Below, piece by piece: positions 10,443 to 20,396 of a stretch of DNA of 64,000 nt. The stretch comes from Coraliomargarita algicola. GTDB lineage: Bacteria > Verrucomicrobiota > Verrucomicrobiia > Opitutales > Coraliomargaritaceae. The stretch lies in the NCBI RefSeq assembly GCF_033878955.1, contig NZ_CP138858.1, positions 1,240,001-1,304,000 of the forward strand, in the 5' to 3' direction. Under the pieces are notes generated by a model. It ran no database searches. It saw only the letters and a list, made by a program, of their open reading frames with translations, and was not told the DNA's origin. Made by a program: the position numbers and the translations under genes. The stretch's first letter is position 1; every line of letters starts with the position of its first letter.

Positions 10443-11966
10443 CTATTTCTGATGGGATTGATAGGCCTTCAATTCGGCAGCCAACTGTTGCACCACTTCG
10501 GGATACTGGCTGTAAACATTGGTGGTCTGATTGACGTCCGCTTCCAGATCGTAGAGCTGAGCCCGTGGCGCGCTCTTCTTGAGCTTTCCATTCTTAATGT
10601 CGCTATTGGGCGTGCCGGCCAGTCGAGTTGCAGCGATGTTGGTCGCGAAGCCCCCATCGCCGCGCGCGGGAATATACATCCACTTGCCCTTGCGCAGCGC
10701 CATGTGGCTGGGCTGGTTCGGTGTGACGACCATTTCCGTGCGCAGCGGCTGCTCTGGTTCACCGACTAGCGCCGGTAATAGATTGATGCTGTCCTGTTGC
10801 TCTTCAGCACTGAGCTCACGGCCAGCAATCGCCGCAAAGGTGGCCAACAGATCGACATTGCTCAGCAATTGATCCGACTCGCTGCCCGCCGCGATTTTGC
10901 CCGGCCACCAGGCGATAAAAGGCACGCGATGCCCGCCCTCCCAGACGCCGAACTTGGAACCAAGCAAATCGCCATTGATCTGATGTCCCAACTTAGCGGC
11001 AGCCTTGCCACCGGTGTTGAACATACCACCGTTGTCGCTGGTAAAAATGATTAATGTATTGTCCGCCTCCCCGATAGCTTCGAGGCTTTGACGCAGTTCC
11101 CCCACGATCCAGTCGAGCTCATGGGCGAAATCGCCATACAGGCCCGCTTGGCTGGTGCCTTGAAAACGCTCGGCTGGCGTGAAGGGGTGATGCACCTGCG
11201 TGGCGGCGAAGTAGACGAAAAATGGTTTTTCGTCCCGGGTCTCGATCCAGTCGGTGGCTTTCTCGGCCAGCTTGGTGCCGACTTCGTAATCATCAAACAA
11301 CTCGTAGGCTTTGGTCTGTCCTTTATAAAAATTCGGTGTGCGATGCCCCGCTGCTTTGGGCAGTTTCGACAGAGGGTGCGCCCCCGGCCCTTGGCGACCG
11401 ACATTGATCAGCGGATCCTCCGGATCGCTGCCATAGAAATGGTCATTTTCCACATAGGCATAGGGCGGCGCACTATTCACCACTGGCATGCCGAAATAAT
11501 AATCAAAGCCGAGATCCTGCGGCCCCGGCCGCAGCGGCTCCTGCCAATCGTTCTCCCCCTCCTTGAAGCCGAGGTGCCATTTACCGAAGGCAGCCGTGTC
11601 ATAGCCCTGACGTTTGAACACATCCGCGATGGTCAGCATATCGGTATCAATCAGCAGCGGCGTCTCCAAGCCCGTGGGCTTCCAGATCCCCTTGCCGTCA
11701 TTCGCACGGAAGGGATACTGCCCCGTCAGCAAGCCATAGCGCGAAGGCGTGCAGACCGCCGAAGACGAATGCGCATCGCTGAACTTCCTGCCCTCCTCTG
11801 CCAGTTGATCGATATGAGGGGTCTGGATCTTGGTCGCACCATAACAACTCAGGTCACCATAGCCGAGGTCATCGGCAAAAATCAGGACGACATTGGGCTG
11901 TTTGGCAGTGGCCGTGCCAACAATCAGCAGAACCAGTAAAAATGGAAATCGCGTGAGCTTCATCAT
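10443..11966 (-). CDS. exported type I (S1) sulfatase
   Basis: This is a 507-residue sulfatase with a signal peptide (MMKLTRFPFLLVLLIVGTA, cleavage near TAKQ). Metal ligands are visible in LIFADDLGYGD, the formylglycine site is CTPSR with Cys72, and the family motifs AFGKWHLG, FTSDNGG and WEGGHRVPF follow. The spacing to the broken beta-helix gene downstream is only four bases, so the two were one transcription unit. A shared 20-bp near-palindrome lies about 190 bp upstream. The order of motifs resembles the arylsulfatase A group and is most similar here to the sulfatases at 22332 and 58757. It probably removes sulfate from fucan oligosaccharides in the periplasm, which is inferred from neighbours. 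Confidence 0.9.
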   Translation of the reverse strand: MMKLTRFPFLLVLLIVGTATAKQPNVVLIFADDLGYGDLSCYGATKIQTPHIDQLAEEGRKFSDAHSSSAVCTPSRYGLLTGQYPFRANDGKGIWKPTGLETPLLIDTDMLTIADVFKRQGYDTAAFGKWHLGFKEGENDWQEPLRPGPQDLGFDYYFGMPVVNSAPPYAYVENDHFYGSDPEDPLINVGRQGPGAHPLSKLPKAAGHRTPNFYKGQTKAYELFDDYEVGTKLAEKATDWIETRDEKPFFVYFAATQVHHPFTPAERFQGTSQAGLYGDFAHELDWIVGELRQSLEAIGEADNTLIIFTSDNGGMFNTGGKAAAKLGHQINGDLLGSKFGVWEGGHRVPFIAWWPGKIAAGSESDQLLSNVDLLATFAAIAGRELSAEEQQDSINLLPALVGEPEQPLRTEMVVTPNQPSHMALRKGKWMYIPARGDGGFATNIAATRLAGTPNSDIKNGKLKKSAPRAQLYDLEADVNQTTNVYSQYPEVVQQLAAELKAYQSHQK

Positions 11967-12157
11967 TTCTTATACGAATTCAAAGTAGTCGTTCTTTAAG
12001 CATCCGGGGCAGCAGGTCCTGATGAACGAAAGGTATGATAAAAGGGTTAAAAATCGGGGGCATAGTCAAGCGAGGTGGCCAGCGTACAGCTTGTGACAGA
12101 CTGTTTCAGCTTAGCCTTTCAGAATTTGGCAGTATAACCGAATAGCAGTGCGAGCGC

Positions 12158-12177
12158 TATCACTTATATAGGTGATT
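12158..12177. promoter_or_regulatory. candidate operator TATCACTTATATAGGTGATT
   Basis: The left end TATCAC and the right end GTGAT form an inverted repeat around an A/T-rich core. The same sequence, in opposite orientation and differing only in the last base, is found at 37950-37969. It lies about 190 bp upstream of the sulfatase that starts at 11966. An exact 19-base match in two separate upstream regions is unlikely by chance. Confidence 0.55.
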
Positions 12178-12233
12178 CTCGGAGTGCCTAAAAATTGAGA
12201 TGAGTGTAATTCATTCAGAGCAATCGCTGCCGA

Positions 12234-12755
12234 TCACTCCACATCCACTGTGCTAATTCTCCAAAACGCTTGTTCCTCATCTGACTCAAGGTAGACATCA
12301 TATAGAGAGGCAGGCAAAAAAGGAATCGTGTCGACTACGGTCCAGCCATCGCTGTCAGCTAAATCCGAGCTCTTTTCAATTTGATAGCTCAAGCCGGGAA
12401 CGCCGCTGAATTGCAGCCTGGCAATGCCTTCCGCCCAGGCTGCATCCGATTGAATACCTAAGGCCAGATCACCGCTTTCGACACTGCTTTCACGCTCAAA
12501 TTGTATCGACACATTGAGCGCCACTTCATCGCCCACACTTCCGCCGTGACTACCAACCACAAAACTGAGCGTATCTCCGGCGGCGACTTTGAGAGCAGTG
12601 AGAGCGAAGCTGCCGTCGGTCTCTGTCAGACGACCGGCCGAACCTGTCGCGCTAAAGAGTTCGCTTGCATTATGGAAGACCTGCACCGTCACGGAATCAT
12701 CGCTGGTGCCGCCCACCAAGTCACGGAAGCTCCCGAGATCGTTGCACGGGGCTGA
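12234..12755 (-). pseudogene. C-terminal fragment of a secreted protein
   Basis: From about LGSFRDLVGGTSDDSV onward the frame reads as an extracellular beta-sandwich (VTVQVFHNASELFSATG, SFALTALKVAAGDTL) followed by a short C-terminal module ending QAFWRISTVDVE, as in many exported verrucomicrobial proteins. No start codon, signal peptide or N-terminal domain belongs to it; the upstream part of this frame is a shadow of a kinase fragment. It therefore looks like the tail of a larger gene whose front was deleted. The original function is unknown. Confidence 0.5.
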
Positions 12756-13053
12756 CCGAAAATGACGTCGTGGTCTTCGATCGTATAAAAAAAACTGAGG
12801 TGGTTTGCACCTCACGGATGAAATCGATCGCGTGCTTCGGACTAAAGACACCGTCCCGGATCTTAGCGTAAGCCACCTCCCGTGCACAATGCGTGTCCGT
12901 CACTTTATAGACTTCCTTGATCGCCCCGGCATCAATCAACTCATGCCCGACATAACGTTCCTCGGAAAGCAAGTCAGAGAGATTCAGCTCCGCATCGTAG
13001 AACTGAACCAAGCGCGCTCGCTTAGACTGCGAGTGATCGGTGGATTCATCCAT
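12721..13053 (-). pseudogene. serine/threonine protein kinase, N-lobe remnant
   Basis: The ATG at 13053 has a GGAG ribosome-binding sequence a few bases upstream, so the start looks genuine. The first 85 residues resemble the N-lobe of a Hanks-type kinase: YVGHELIDAGAIKEVYKV as the glycine-rich loop, VAYAKI with the ATP-binding lysine, and DFIREVQ as the C-helix glutamate. After about 12,800 the resemblance ends and the frame runs into a fragment of a secreted protein. The catalytic loop is absent, so it cannot be active. It follows a truncated sigma factor by 44 bp, a sigma-kinase arrangement seen in related phyla. Confidence 0.5.
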
Positions 13054-13097
13054 TGTGGTTTACTCCAAATCCTCTCGAATGCGCTTTATCTCTACGA

Positions 13098-13355
13098 TTA
13101 AGCGGTATTCCGAATAATTTGATATAGCCAGCTGCGAAACTTGCCCCGATTCGGCTGATAATCAAAGCTTGGCAATTGCTTCCACAGTTTGAGTAAAATC
13201 TCCTGGCCAAGATCCTTGGCTTCGTCCCGGCCAATCCCCACTCGTAACAAAACCGCATCAATATACCCCTCGTAAGCCTCAACGAAAGATGTCCAAGCAT
13301 GCCCATTTTTCGGGTCTTTGACTCGTTGTATCAGGGTGTAGCGTGTCGATTCCAT
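13098..13355 (-). pseudogene. ECF-type sigma factor, region 2 only (truncated)
   Basis: The 85-residue product starts METSR-like with MESTRYTLIQRVKD and contains sigma region 2, including EAKDLGQEILLKLWKQL and the region 2.4-like GKFRSWLYQIIRNTA, then stops. ECF sigma factors are normally 160-200 residues and need region 4 for -35 recognition, which is missing here. With the kinase N-lobe that follows it appears to be the remnant of a sigma-kinase regulatory cassette. A frame shift or deletion just after 13098 is the likely cause. Confidence 0.65.
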
Positions 13356-13521
13356 CTAAAGCTAGGGGCATTTATAGGGTTCAACGAAAGCATCGGCGAG
13401 GGCACAGTAAATCTCAAGTTCTTTCAGATATAGAATGCTTCTTAAAATGCTGCAAGGATGCCCCCTTTCCTCAGATAAAAAAACGCCGACGCACCATCAT
13501 TGATAAAAAAAGAACGACATA

Positions 13522-15045
13522 TTACTCCGCCACCGACAACACTCGGTAGAACTGAGAATTACCAGTGGGTTCAACAAACATTTTATAGCTGTCACGCTCG
13601 TCATCAAAAAACGAACTGGAGGTATTCACATCTAACCACGAATTCGGGTCGGACAAATCAGTGGTGCTTTGAAGCGTCTGAGAAAGCACATTCTCGGCAG
13701 GCGCCGCCCACTCTAATACATATGCGGATCGAATCTCAATCGCAGCCACCTCCGTGACAAACACACTCGGCAAAGCGCTCTTCGAATATCCCGTTAAAAA
13801 CATAGACGCTGCCTTTTCGGATGCCAGCACCACAGGCTGCCCATCCGCACCGAAGCCTAAATCCGTCGCTCGAAAATAGTCGCCAGAAGTGTTCTCAGCA
13901 ACCAAAGACTCCGTCCAGACTCCAGCAGAAGATTCACTGACGAATAATTGGCTACCGTCGCCCGAAATATAGGACACGGCATAGTCGATGCCGCTGGTAC
14001 TGGATGCATCGTTCTGCGCCAGAGCCACCGAGGCGAAATTACTGACCTGAGACAACACGATCTGGAACTGCCATGGAGCCGCGTCGGAACTAGCCTTGCT
14101 CGCAATGCAAACCAAGTTCCGAACAGGATCGGCGTAGGCAAGGCACAGACCGGAACTGTTCGCATTATGTAAATCCAAATGACAGATTTTGATTAGAGTA
14201 TCACTGATGATCACGTCACTAAAATCCAAGCTCCCCGCATCCATACGTTGATAGATCAATTGGGCCGAAGTCTCATCTAATAGCGTGTTGTTGTTCAAAT
14301 CTTCGCCATCATCCAACTGCTGATTAAAATTAACATCTTCCGAAAAAGTTGAGTAGACTAGATGACTGGTATCATTCGTCCCTGCTGCAATTGAAACGGA
14401 ACAAACCGGCCCATCTGAAACCTTGATGGATGTCAGTGACGTTTGATCATAGTAATACAACCACAATTCATAGTTCGCGCGAATCACAGCCACATGCACC
14501 CCGCCGTTGTCATCGATCGCGACAGCTCCAGACATTTTCTGAATCGGTAAAGTCAGCCGCGTGTTCGCCGCTTGTTCCAATGTATCCACATAGAGCAAAT
14601 TTTCGCGCCAGTATGCAAGCGACAATACCCCATCCAAGCGGTCCGCAAAATGTGGCTGATCGGTGTTCTCCGCAAGATCAGTCACAGCTTCGACCGACCA
14701 AGCCCCTGAGTTTGTAGCGACTCCCAGACGATGGTCCTGCCCGAGTATCGGAAGTCCAGTAGTCGTATCTATTTCTGGAGGTTCAGCCATAGCGGACATT
14801 TCCAACCAAACGTAATGAAAGCCATCGTCATTGATACGCACGCTAGGAGCAAAATTCAAAGGAATGCTAGGCACTAGATCGCCGAATTCATCGAGAACAG
14901 GTGTCCCGTTTGCATCAAAAATAGGGGAAGTAGCCGCCAAGTAAGTCTTTGACCAAGTCGTGGCATGCAGATGACTGCCCGTTGCACAGGCAAGGACCAG
15001 CATTGCGAGACGACGAAGGGTAAATAAGCCAGCAGGTAATATCAT
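13522..15045 (-). CDS. exported protein of unknown function, beta-propeller-like
   Basis: This is a 507-residue exported protein with a signal peptide at the N-terminus (LRRLAMLVLACATGSHLHA). The body consists of repeated units in which short strands are followed by aspartates (GGVHVAVIRANYELWLYYYD, SGIDYAVSYISGDGS), which suggests a sialidase- or YncE-like propeller. Near residue 230 a stretch DVNFNQQLDDGEDLNNN resembles calcium-binding Asp/Asn repeats. The C-terminus (YVLEWAAPAENV, QFYRVLSVAE) matches a short C-terminal module common in exported verrucomicrobial proteins. No catalytic motif was recognised. It sits between a GH116-like gene and a decayed regulatory region, so a role in polysaccharide binding is possible. 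Confidence 0.7.
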   Translation of the reverse strand: MILPAGLFTLRRLAMLVLACATGSHLHATTWSKTYLAATSPIFDANGTPVLDEFGDLVPSIPLNFAPSVRINDDGFHYVWLEMSAMAEPPEIDTTTGLPILGQDHRLGVATNSGAWSVEAVTDLAENTDQPHFADRLDGVLSLAYWRENLLYVDTLEQAANTRLTLPIQKMSGAVAIDDNGGVHVAVIRANYELWLYYYDQTSLTSIKVSDGPVCSVSIAAGTNDTSHLVYSTFSEDVNFNQQLDDGEDLNNNTLLDETSAQLIYQRMDAGSLDFSDVIISDTLIKICHLDLHNANSSGLCLAYADPVRNLVCIASKASSDAAPWQFQIVLSQVSNFASVALAQNDASSTSGIDYAVSYISGDGSQLFVSESSAGVWTESLVAENTSGDYFRATDLGFGADGQPVVLASEKAASMFLTGYSKSALPSVFVTEVAAIEIRSAYVLEWAAPAENVLSQTLQSTTDLSDPNSWLDVNTSSSFFDDERDSYKMFVEPTGNSQFYRVLSVAE

Positions 15046-15175
15046 AGATCTAACAAGATCTGATCGCTCATCGAAGACTTGGCAAGCTAACGTGCTAAAT
15101 GGGTAAATAAACTCACTCTACCTCCTCTAATCCCCCTCTGACTAGGACTGAGCCGAGAGGGTGAGTAAAGAACGC

Positions 15176-18100
15176 TTATACTAAACTCACTTGAATATCG
15201 AGCACTTCACCGGCCTTGAGCACGATGGCACTTTGGAAGGCCAAGCGTAAATCGCTGCCGTTGCTCTCAAGCTTGGCAGGCAGGGTACGAGCGCCCAGCT
15301 TCACTTGCGCGGACTTGGCTTGCTGGCCCTCGCCAGCATTCAGAATCACATTCCTCAGGCTGACTTCGCCCTCGGAGACATTGAGCGTGGCTTTCAGTTC
15401 GCTGGTGCTGCGCTGCTGCGAGTAGAGGCCGTAAGCTTCGGCTGCGGTGAAGAAGCTCTTGTGATCCTCCGGAGTGAGCACGGGGCGGAAGGCGATTTCC
15501 CCCTTCGGCCCATCGTAATGGAAGCCCTGCAGTGCGAGCAGCGCGGACCAGACACTGAGTGAACGTCCGTAGAACTTACCACACTCATCGTCGCCAAATG
15601 GATTGCCAGAGTAGCCCCAGGGGCCGTTGCGGACATTGGACACACCCTTGGTGCGCAGGCGTCCATTGTAGCGGTCGTAGATGACCTTCATCACCATGAG
15701 GCCTTCCTTAAGTAAACCGTTTTGAATCATAGCGACAGCGGCGCTGTATTCGAAACCGGTCATCACCTCGTCGCCATATTTCATACCGGGAATCGGCTGT
15801 GGATTCTTCGGCCAGGTGATCATCTTCATGCCACCATCGGTGACTTCACAGTATTGACGCGGCTTGAGCGAGTGCCCGTGAAAATCGGTCAGGAAGTTGT
15901 ATTTGAGCAAGGATTCCATCGCCTGACGCGAACGCTCCTTGGGATAGCAACGGTCGATCTCGACTTGATCGGCCCACCATTCACCGAGGATCTGGTCGAT
16001 ATGGCAACCGTCGAGATAGTCCTGGCTACGCTTCTTGCCGGGTTCCTGGATGTAATATTCGCCATTCCAGAGACGCTTGTTTTGCAGCTGCTTGCCGGAT
16101 TCACGGATCTTACGGTATTCAGCTGCGACTGCGCGATCGCCGACGATGTCGGCCATGCGCGCTGCGGCTTCGAGCGCTGCCAGATACATGCTGCCGATCC
16201 AGGAGGAGCAACCGGAGAAGTCACCATCCAGCGTGTTGTGCTGCGTGGTCTCCATAAAGCCGTCGCGACTCGGATTCCAGTAGTCGATACTCCAGTCCAT
16301 GCCCTTCTTGACCTTGGGCCATACCGATTGAAGCCAGCTGTCGTCCTTGGAGCAAAGATGCTCGCGATAGGTATTTAAAATCGTGCCGTAAAAACCATCA
16401 GCCGCCCCCACCTTGTTGGTATGGCGATAGGGAGTGACGCCTTTCTCGGTTTGACGCTCATAGTCCTGATCACGCATGAGACGCCCCATCTCCGGCAACA
16501 GGCGCGCGTGTGCTTGCGCATAGTGATAGACGTGGGTGCAATTACCCGCACAGCAACCATCGTCCTCATTACAACCTTCCCACATGCCCAAATAGCCGTT
16601 CTTGGCCCACCAGAAAGTTTGGCTGCGTAAGACGGCCAACTGTGAACTCATGCGGTCCAGCAACCAGACTGGCAGCGTGGACGCATACAAGGTTTTGTGA
16701 AACAGACGCGTGCGCGCAGTGAGGTCTTCAATGTTGTCCTGCATGTAAGCCGCGACACCCATGGCATCGGACCACCAGTTGGTATAGTTGTGACCTTGCC
16801 CGCTCCAGCCAACACTGTTTGAACGCCCCTCGCCCTCCAGAGCGATCATCTTGCCGGAGCCATGCTTATTGTTTTGAAAATACCAGGTCAGCACAAAGGT
16901 GACTGACATCGTCTCACCGGGCGCCAGTTCGATCGGCGCGGAGAGCGCGCCGTTAACGGATTGTCCGTCGGGCGACACCTTCGACTTCGCAGCACCATCA
17001 AGCGAGCCGGAAGTGACCAAATCACGCTGCAGGGATTGTGAAACGTCCCACTCCGCCGTGCCCGAAGCACCCGCAGCTAGAGTCATCAGCACCATGTCCG
17101 CGCTATCGTTGCCCGAACGTGTCATGTGCAGCAAGGTAGTCTCGCCCTGCTTCAGGACTTCGTTCTGATTGCTGCCATATTTGTAATCTCCCTTGCCCTT
17201 GCCTTCATTATAACCGAGGGCATTCTTCTGCGCCGCCAGAACGTCGGCCTTCACCTTCGAATTCGAGGTGTTCTTCGCCGTGACCGTGTAAATGGCACAA
17301 GGGATGGCACAGCCCTTCAGATTCATGGGAATGAAGGGATTGAAAACTTCCAACTCGACCTCCACCGGAAGTGCCGGCTCTTCAAACTTGTATTGTCCAA
17401 ATGGATACTCACCAATGAACTTCAAAGACTTCATCGGCGCAAAAGCACCGGCGGCTTTGGTCTGCAAAGCACGCACGAGCGGCTGACCGCCCGCGGCTTG
17501 GGCACGCACCGCAAGAAAGCTATCTTCCACCCGATGTTCTTCGTAGTTGCAGCCGATTTGCCAAATGGCGGGCTCGGCATTGCCATTAAATTGAATCGCG
17601 CCGGCACCAATGCCACCGACCATAAAGTTAATCGCTTCGAGGCGCTCGCCCTCGTAGAGAGTCGACTCACCGTGCTGCACTAAGCCGGGATCATTCAAAA
17701 TCGCCTGAGCCTTGGCGTCGCGCAGCGCATCACGCTTGGCCTCGACCGCAGACACGATCGCTCCCGTCTCTTTTAAATGCTTCTGCCACTTCGGACCTGC
17801 GACTGCGAGGTGCGCCTGAATTTCCGGAGCGGTCAGGCCACGGGCATAACACGCCACTTCGTCGATCGAAATATGCGTCGAGCCCCAACCATTGTTCACC
17901 GGCGTGCTGCCCAGCGTCATGGTGGTTTTCTTGGGCCCCTTACGCGTATATTCATACGCACCGCCGACGAGGCTGCATTCGTAGCCATCAATGTAGGCAC
18001 GCACATCCAGGTCAAAACTGGTCAGGGCAAAGTGATACCAGCGCCCCACTTCGATCGGCTGATCCGTCGGCAGGTTGATCTCCGTCACGACCATGCCATT

Positions 18101-18604
18101 ATTATTCTGATAAAGCAGCCCCGAGAGGTCATGCTTCACCCCGATCACGAAAAGCGCGGCCTTGCCATTGCTCTGCGCAATGATGACGGGATTACCCTCG
18201 CCACTGGGCTTCGCATCGACTCGAAAGAAGAGCTCCAGGGTAGTGGCGCGGCCTTTCAATTTGTCGGCACCCGGCACCAAAATCGGAGCATTCGGCTCCA
18301 GGCTGATCGCCTTGCCATCCATCGCACCACTAGTAAACGCAGTGGCTCCGCTCGCCTTTGCTTGCGACTTCCCCAACACATCGACCAGATCGCCATCGAA
18401 ACGCCAGTAACCACGCAGGGCGCGATCTTGTCGCAGCATCTGCGCATAGGACTCACGACTACCTGCGGCCATAAGCGGCCCCGCCATCATACCAGCGGCA
18501 AAGGTACCTGCGGCCACTAAGAACCGGCGACGTGAAATATCTAGTGAAAAGTTGGACGAGGACGAAAAAGACTTAAGCTTTGATTGGGTCATAGGGATAT
18601 TCAA
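15176..18604 (-). CDS. Tat-exported LamG-GH116-like glycoside hydrolase
   Basis: The 1,142-residue product starts with a twin-arginine signal (SRRRFLVAAGTFAAGMMAG). Residues about 60-265 form a LamG/concanavalin-like domain (ALRGYWRFDGDLVD, LTLELFFRVDA-type strands). The rest matches the GH116 family (beta-glucosidase/xylosidase GBA2-type): an N-terminal beta domain from about residue 320, then an (alpha/alpha)6 domain with HNTLDGDFSGCSSWIGS and GDEVMTGFEYSAAVAM. GH116 enzymes cleave beta-linked glucose, xylose or N-acetylglucosamine. The ATG at 18604 or the one four codons later could start the protein. It probably trims side chains of the polymer whose sulfates are removed by neighbouring enzymes; the sugar specificity is not known. 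Confidence 0.72.
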   Translation of the reverse strand: MNIPMTQSKLKSFSSSSNFSLDISRRRFLVAAGTFAAGMMAGPLMAAGSRESYAQMLRQDRALRGYWRFDGDLVDVLGKSQAKASGATAFTSGAMDGKAISLEPNAPILVPGADKLKGRATTLELFFRVDAKPSGEGNPVIIAQSNGKAALFVIGVKHDLSGLLYQNNNGMVVTEINLPTDQPIEVGRWYHFALTSFDLDVRAYIDGYECSLVGGAYEYTRKGPKKTTMTLGSTPVNNGWGSTHISIDEVACYARGLTAPEIQAHLAVAGPKWQKHLKETGAIVSAVEAKRDALRDAKAQAILNDPGLVQHGESTLYEGERLEAINFMVGGIGAGAIQFNGNAEPAIWQIGCNYEEHRVEDSFLAVRAQAAGGQPLVRALQTKAAGAFAPMKSLKFIGEYPFGQYKFEEPALPVEVELEVFNPFIPMNLKGCAIPCAIYTVTAKNTSNSKVKADVLAAQKNALGYNEGKGKGDYKYGSNQNEVLKQGETTLLHMTRSGNDSADMVLMTLAAGASGTAEWDVSQSLQRDLVTSGSLDGAAKSKVSPDGQSVNGALSAPIELAPGETMSVTFVLTWYFQNNKHGSGKMIALEGEGRSNSVGWSGQGHNYTNWWSDAMGVAAYMQDNIEDLTARTRLFHKTLYASTLPVWLLDRMSSQLAVLRSQTFWWAKNGYLGMWEGCNEDDGCCAGNCTHVYHYAQAHARLLPEMGRLMRDQDYERQTEKGVTPYRHTNKVGAADGFYGTILNTYREHLCSKDDSWLQSVWPKVKKGMDWSIDYWNPSRDGFMETTQHNTLDGDFSGCSSWIGSMYLAALEAAARMADIVGDRAVAAEYRKIRESGKQLQNKRLWNGEYYIQEPGKKRSQDYLDGCHIDQILGEWWADQVEIDRCYPKERSRQAMESLLKYNFLTDFHGHSLKPRQYCEVTDGGMKMITWPKNPQPIPGMKYGDEVMTGFEYSAAVAMIQNGLLKEGLMVMKVIYDRYNGRLRTKGVSNVRNGPWGYSGNPFGDDECGKFYGRSLSVWSALLALQGFHYDGPKGEIAFRPVLTPEDHKSFFTAAEAYGLYSQQRSTSELKATLNVSEGEVSLRNVILNAGEGQQAKSAQVKLGARTLPAKLESNGSDLRLAFQSAIVLKAGEVLDIQVSLV

Positions 18605-18659
18605 TTTAGGGCGTTAAAAATAGGCTCTACGTCAAATACTACTTAGAAGGCGGCTAGCT

Positions 18660-18674
18660 GTATATCACGTATAC
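18660..18674. promoter_or_regulatory. ACGTA-type site GTATATCACGTATAC, candidate operator
   Basis: The outer ends GTAT and ATAC form an inverted repeat around TATCACGTA. It lies about 56 bp upstream of the GH116-like gene, in a 265-bp gap that otherwise shows no gene. Confidence 0.3.
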
Positions 18675-18869
18675 TAACTATTTGGCAGTCTGAAACAGAA
18701 GTTGGTCAATGTATGCTGAATTTGGAGAGCAATGCTCCATCAATGCCGCAGGAACGTCTAAACACTTCGAGCTATCGGCGGTTGCGACGGAGCGAAGCCT
18801 CCAGCTTTTTACCGTATATCTTCTTAAGCCCGCGCCATTCCGCTTCGACTCGTTCTTAAGATAATTATC

Positions 18870-20240
18870 TTAAATGCCATCCGATTGAGGCATTTTAGCA
18901 TCTACTTGAGTCAGCCAACCGTTGAGGCGTTTACGCAGACGCTCAGCCAGTTCGGGTTGATCCGACAGCACATTATTCGTCTCCATCGGATCGTCTTTGA
19001 CATTAAAAAGCGCATCAGGAATGGTGCCGAGGCCCGCATACAGTTTCCACTTACCTTCAACTAAGATGGAACTGCCCATGTAATATTTCACATCTGGACG
19101 ATTGTGTGGATAGTGCCAATAGAGCGCATCACGCTCCAATTCGCCCCCTTCAAATAGAGGCTTCAAATCGAGGCCTTCTAGCTGAGTGATCGCTTGTGTA
19201 GAGCCGCCTGCTGCGTGCACAAAGGTTGGAAAAAAGTCCATCGTGGTCACTGGGGTGTCCGTTGTGCTGCCCCCGGCAATGACACCAGGCCAACTGACCG
19301 CCATCGGCACCCGAATACCACCTTCCAACAAAGATCCCTTCTTGTCATTCAACCAGGAGGTAGGCTTCCAACCTCCATTATCCGAGTAGAAAACAATCAT
19401 CGTATTATCCCGGGTTCCGGTCGCCTCCAGCGCATCGAGCACCTTACCGATCGCATGATCCATACTCTCCAGCATTGCCAGATACGCATTGCCCCCATTC
19501 CTTTTGACTAAATCCCTCGGTGCCTTGATCGGGGTATGTAAGGAATAGAACCAGAGCGATAAATGAAAAGGCTGATCCTGGTTGGCTTCAATGAATGAGA
19601 CAGCCTCATCACCCAAGCGATCCGTTAGATACTCCCCCTTTTTACGATTTTCGATCGTGCCATTTTTGTAGGGGTCGAACCACGACTTCGGTTGCCCATA
19701 GGCACATCCACCGATGTTTGTATCGAAGCCATAATGTTCAGGGTGATAGCGACTATCGACGATGCCATCCTTGGTGCCATGTGAGCCCTCCCCAGCCAGG
19801 TGCCACTTACCAATAAAACTGGTTGCATAGCCAAGCTTCTTCAACTCACGCGCATAGCTCGGCAAATCCAAAGGGAGATGCTTCACGAATTCTGCATCCC
19901 GCGGGCCGCCATCAGGTGCGGGACGCTCGTTACCTGCTCTACCTGGTATATGCGTCGTCAGTCCAATCTGAGCGGGCGACATCCCAGTGATGCAGGCCGC
20001 ACGAGTCGGTGAGCAAACCGTGGCTGCTGCATAAGCCTGATTAAATACCATCCCGGTATCCGCAAGACGCTCCAAATTAGGCGTATGCATTTCCGGGTGG
20101 CTACCATCAAAGTCCACCCATCCCGGCCCTAAATCATCGGCCATGATGAATACGATGTTCGGCTGCTTGGCCGCACTAAGAAATGAACTACAGCCGACTC
20201 CCAGCCATGCAATCACTTGAATAAGATTCTTCGCTTTCAA
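18870..20240 (-). CDS. exported type I (S1) sulfatase
   Basis: This is a 456-residue sulfatase with a signal peptide (IQVIAWLGVGCSSFLSAA). The metal site is FIMADDLGPGW, the formylglycine site is CSPTR with Cys76, then IGKWHLA, YSDNGGW and LEGGIRVPM. The long insert between residue 85 and 120 (GRAGNERPAPDGGPRD) is a feature of one S1 subgroup. The gap to the GH29 gene that precedes it in transcription is 156 bp. Its motif spacing resembles that of the sulfatases at 28812 and 36534. It is expected to act in the periplasm on a sulfated fucose or galactose residue, which the sequence does not settle. Confidence 0.88.
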   Translation of the reverse strand: MKAKNLIQVIAWLGVGCSSFLSAAKQPNIVFIMADDLGPGWVDFDGSHPEMHTPNLERLADTGMVFNQAYAAATVCSPTRAACITGMSPAQIGLTTHIPGRAGNERPAPDGGPRDAEFVKHLPLDLPSYARELKKLGYATSFIGKWHLAGEGSHGTKDGIVDSRYHPEHYGFDTNIGGCAYGQPKSWFDPYKNGTIENRKKGEYLTDRLGDEAVSFIEANQDQPFHLSLWFYSLHTPIKAPRDLVKRNGGNAYLAMLESMDHAIGKVLDALEATGTRDNTMIVFYSDNGGWKPTSWLNDKKGSLLEGGIRVPMAVSWPGVIAGGSTTDTPVTTMDFFPTFVHAAGGSTQAITQLEGLDLKPLFEGGELERDALYWHYPHNRPDVKYYMGSSILVEGKWKLYAGLGTIPDALFNVKDDPMETNNVLSDQPELAERLRKRLNGWLTQVDAKMPQSDGI

Positions 20241-20396
20241 AATGTAAGTAGAGGTTAAATGGTATCACAGAGTCGAACATGCCGACTCAATCATGCACCA
20301 CTATACAGCAAATCGAGCATGCTCGTCTATCACTTGAATAAGCCATACAAAGCCACCCCGCAAAGCTGGATATACGGGATATTACAATCAGAAAGA

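Noticed and set aside
11088..11939. 283-codon open frame opposite to the sulfatase at 10443
   Set aside because: It lies fully antisense to a well-supported gene, has no family-like sequence and no ribosome-binding site; it results from codon bias.
13046..13306. 86-codon open frame overlapping the sigma fragment
   Set aside because: It is in another frame of the same strand and has no recognisable domain; the sigma frame shows clear region 2 sequence.
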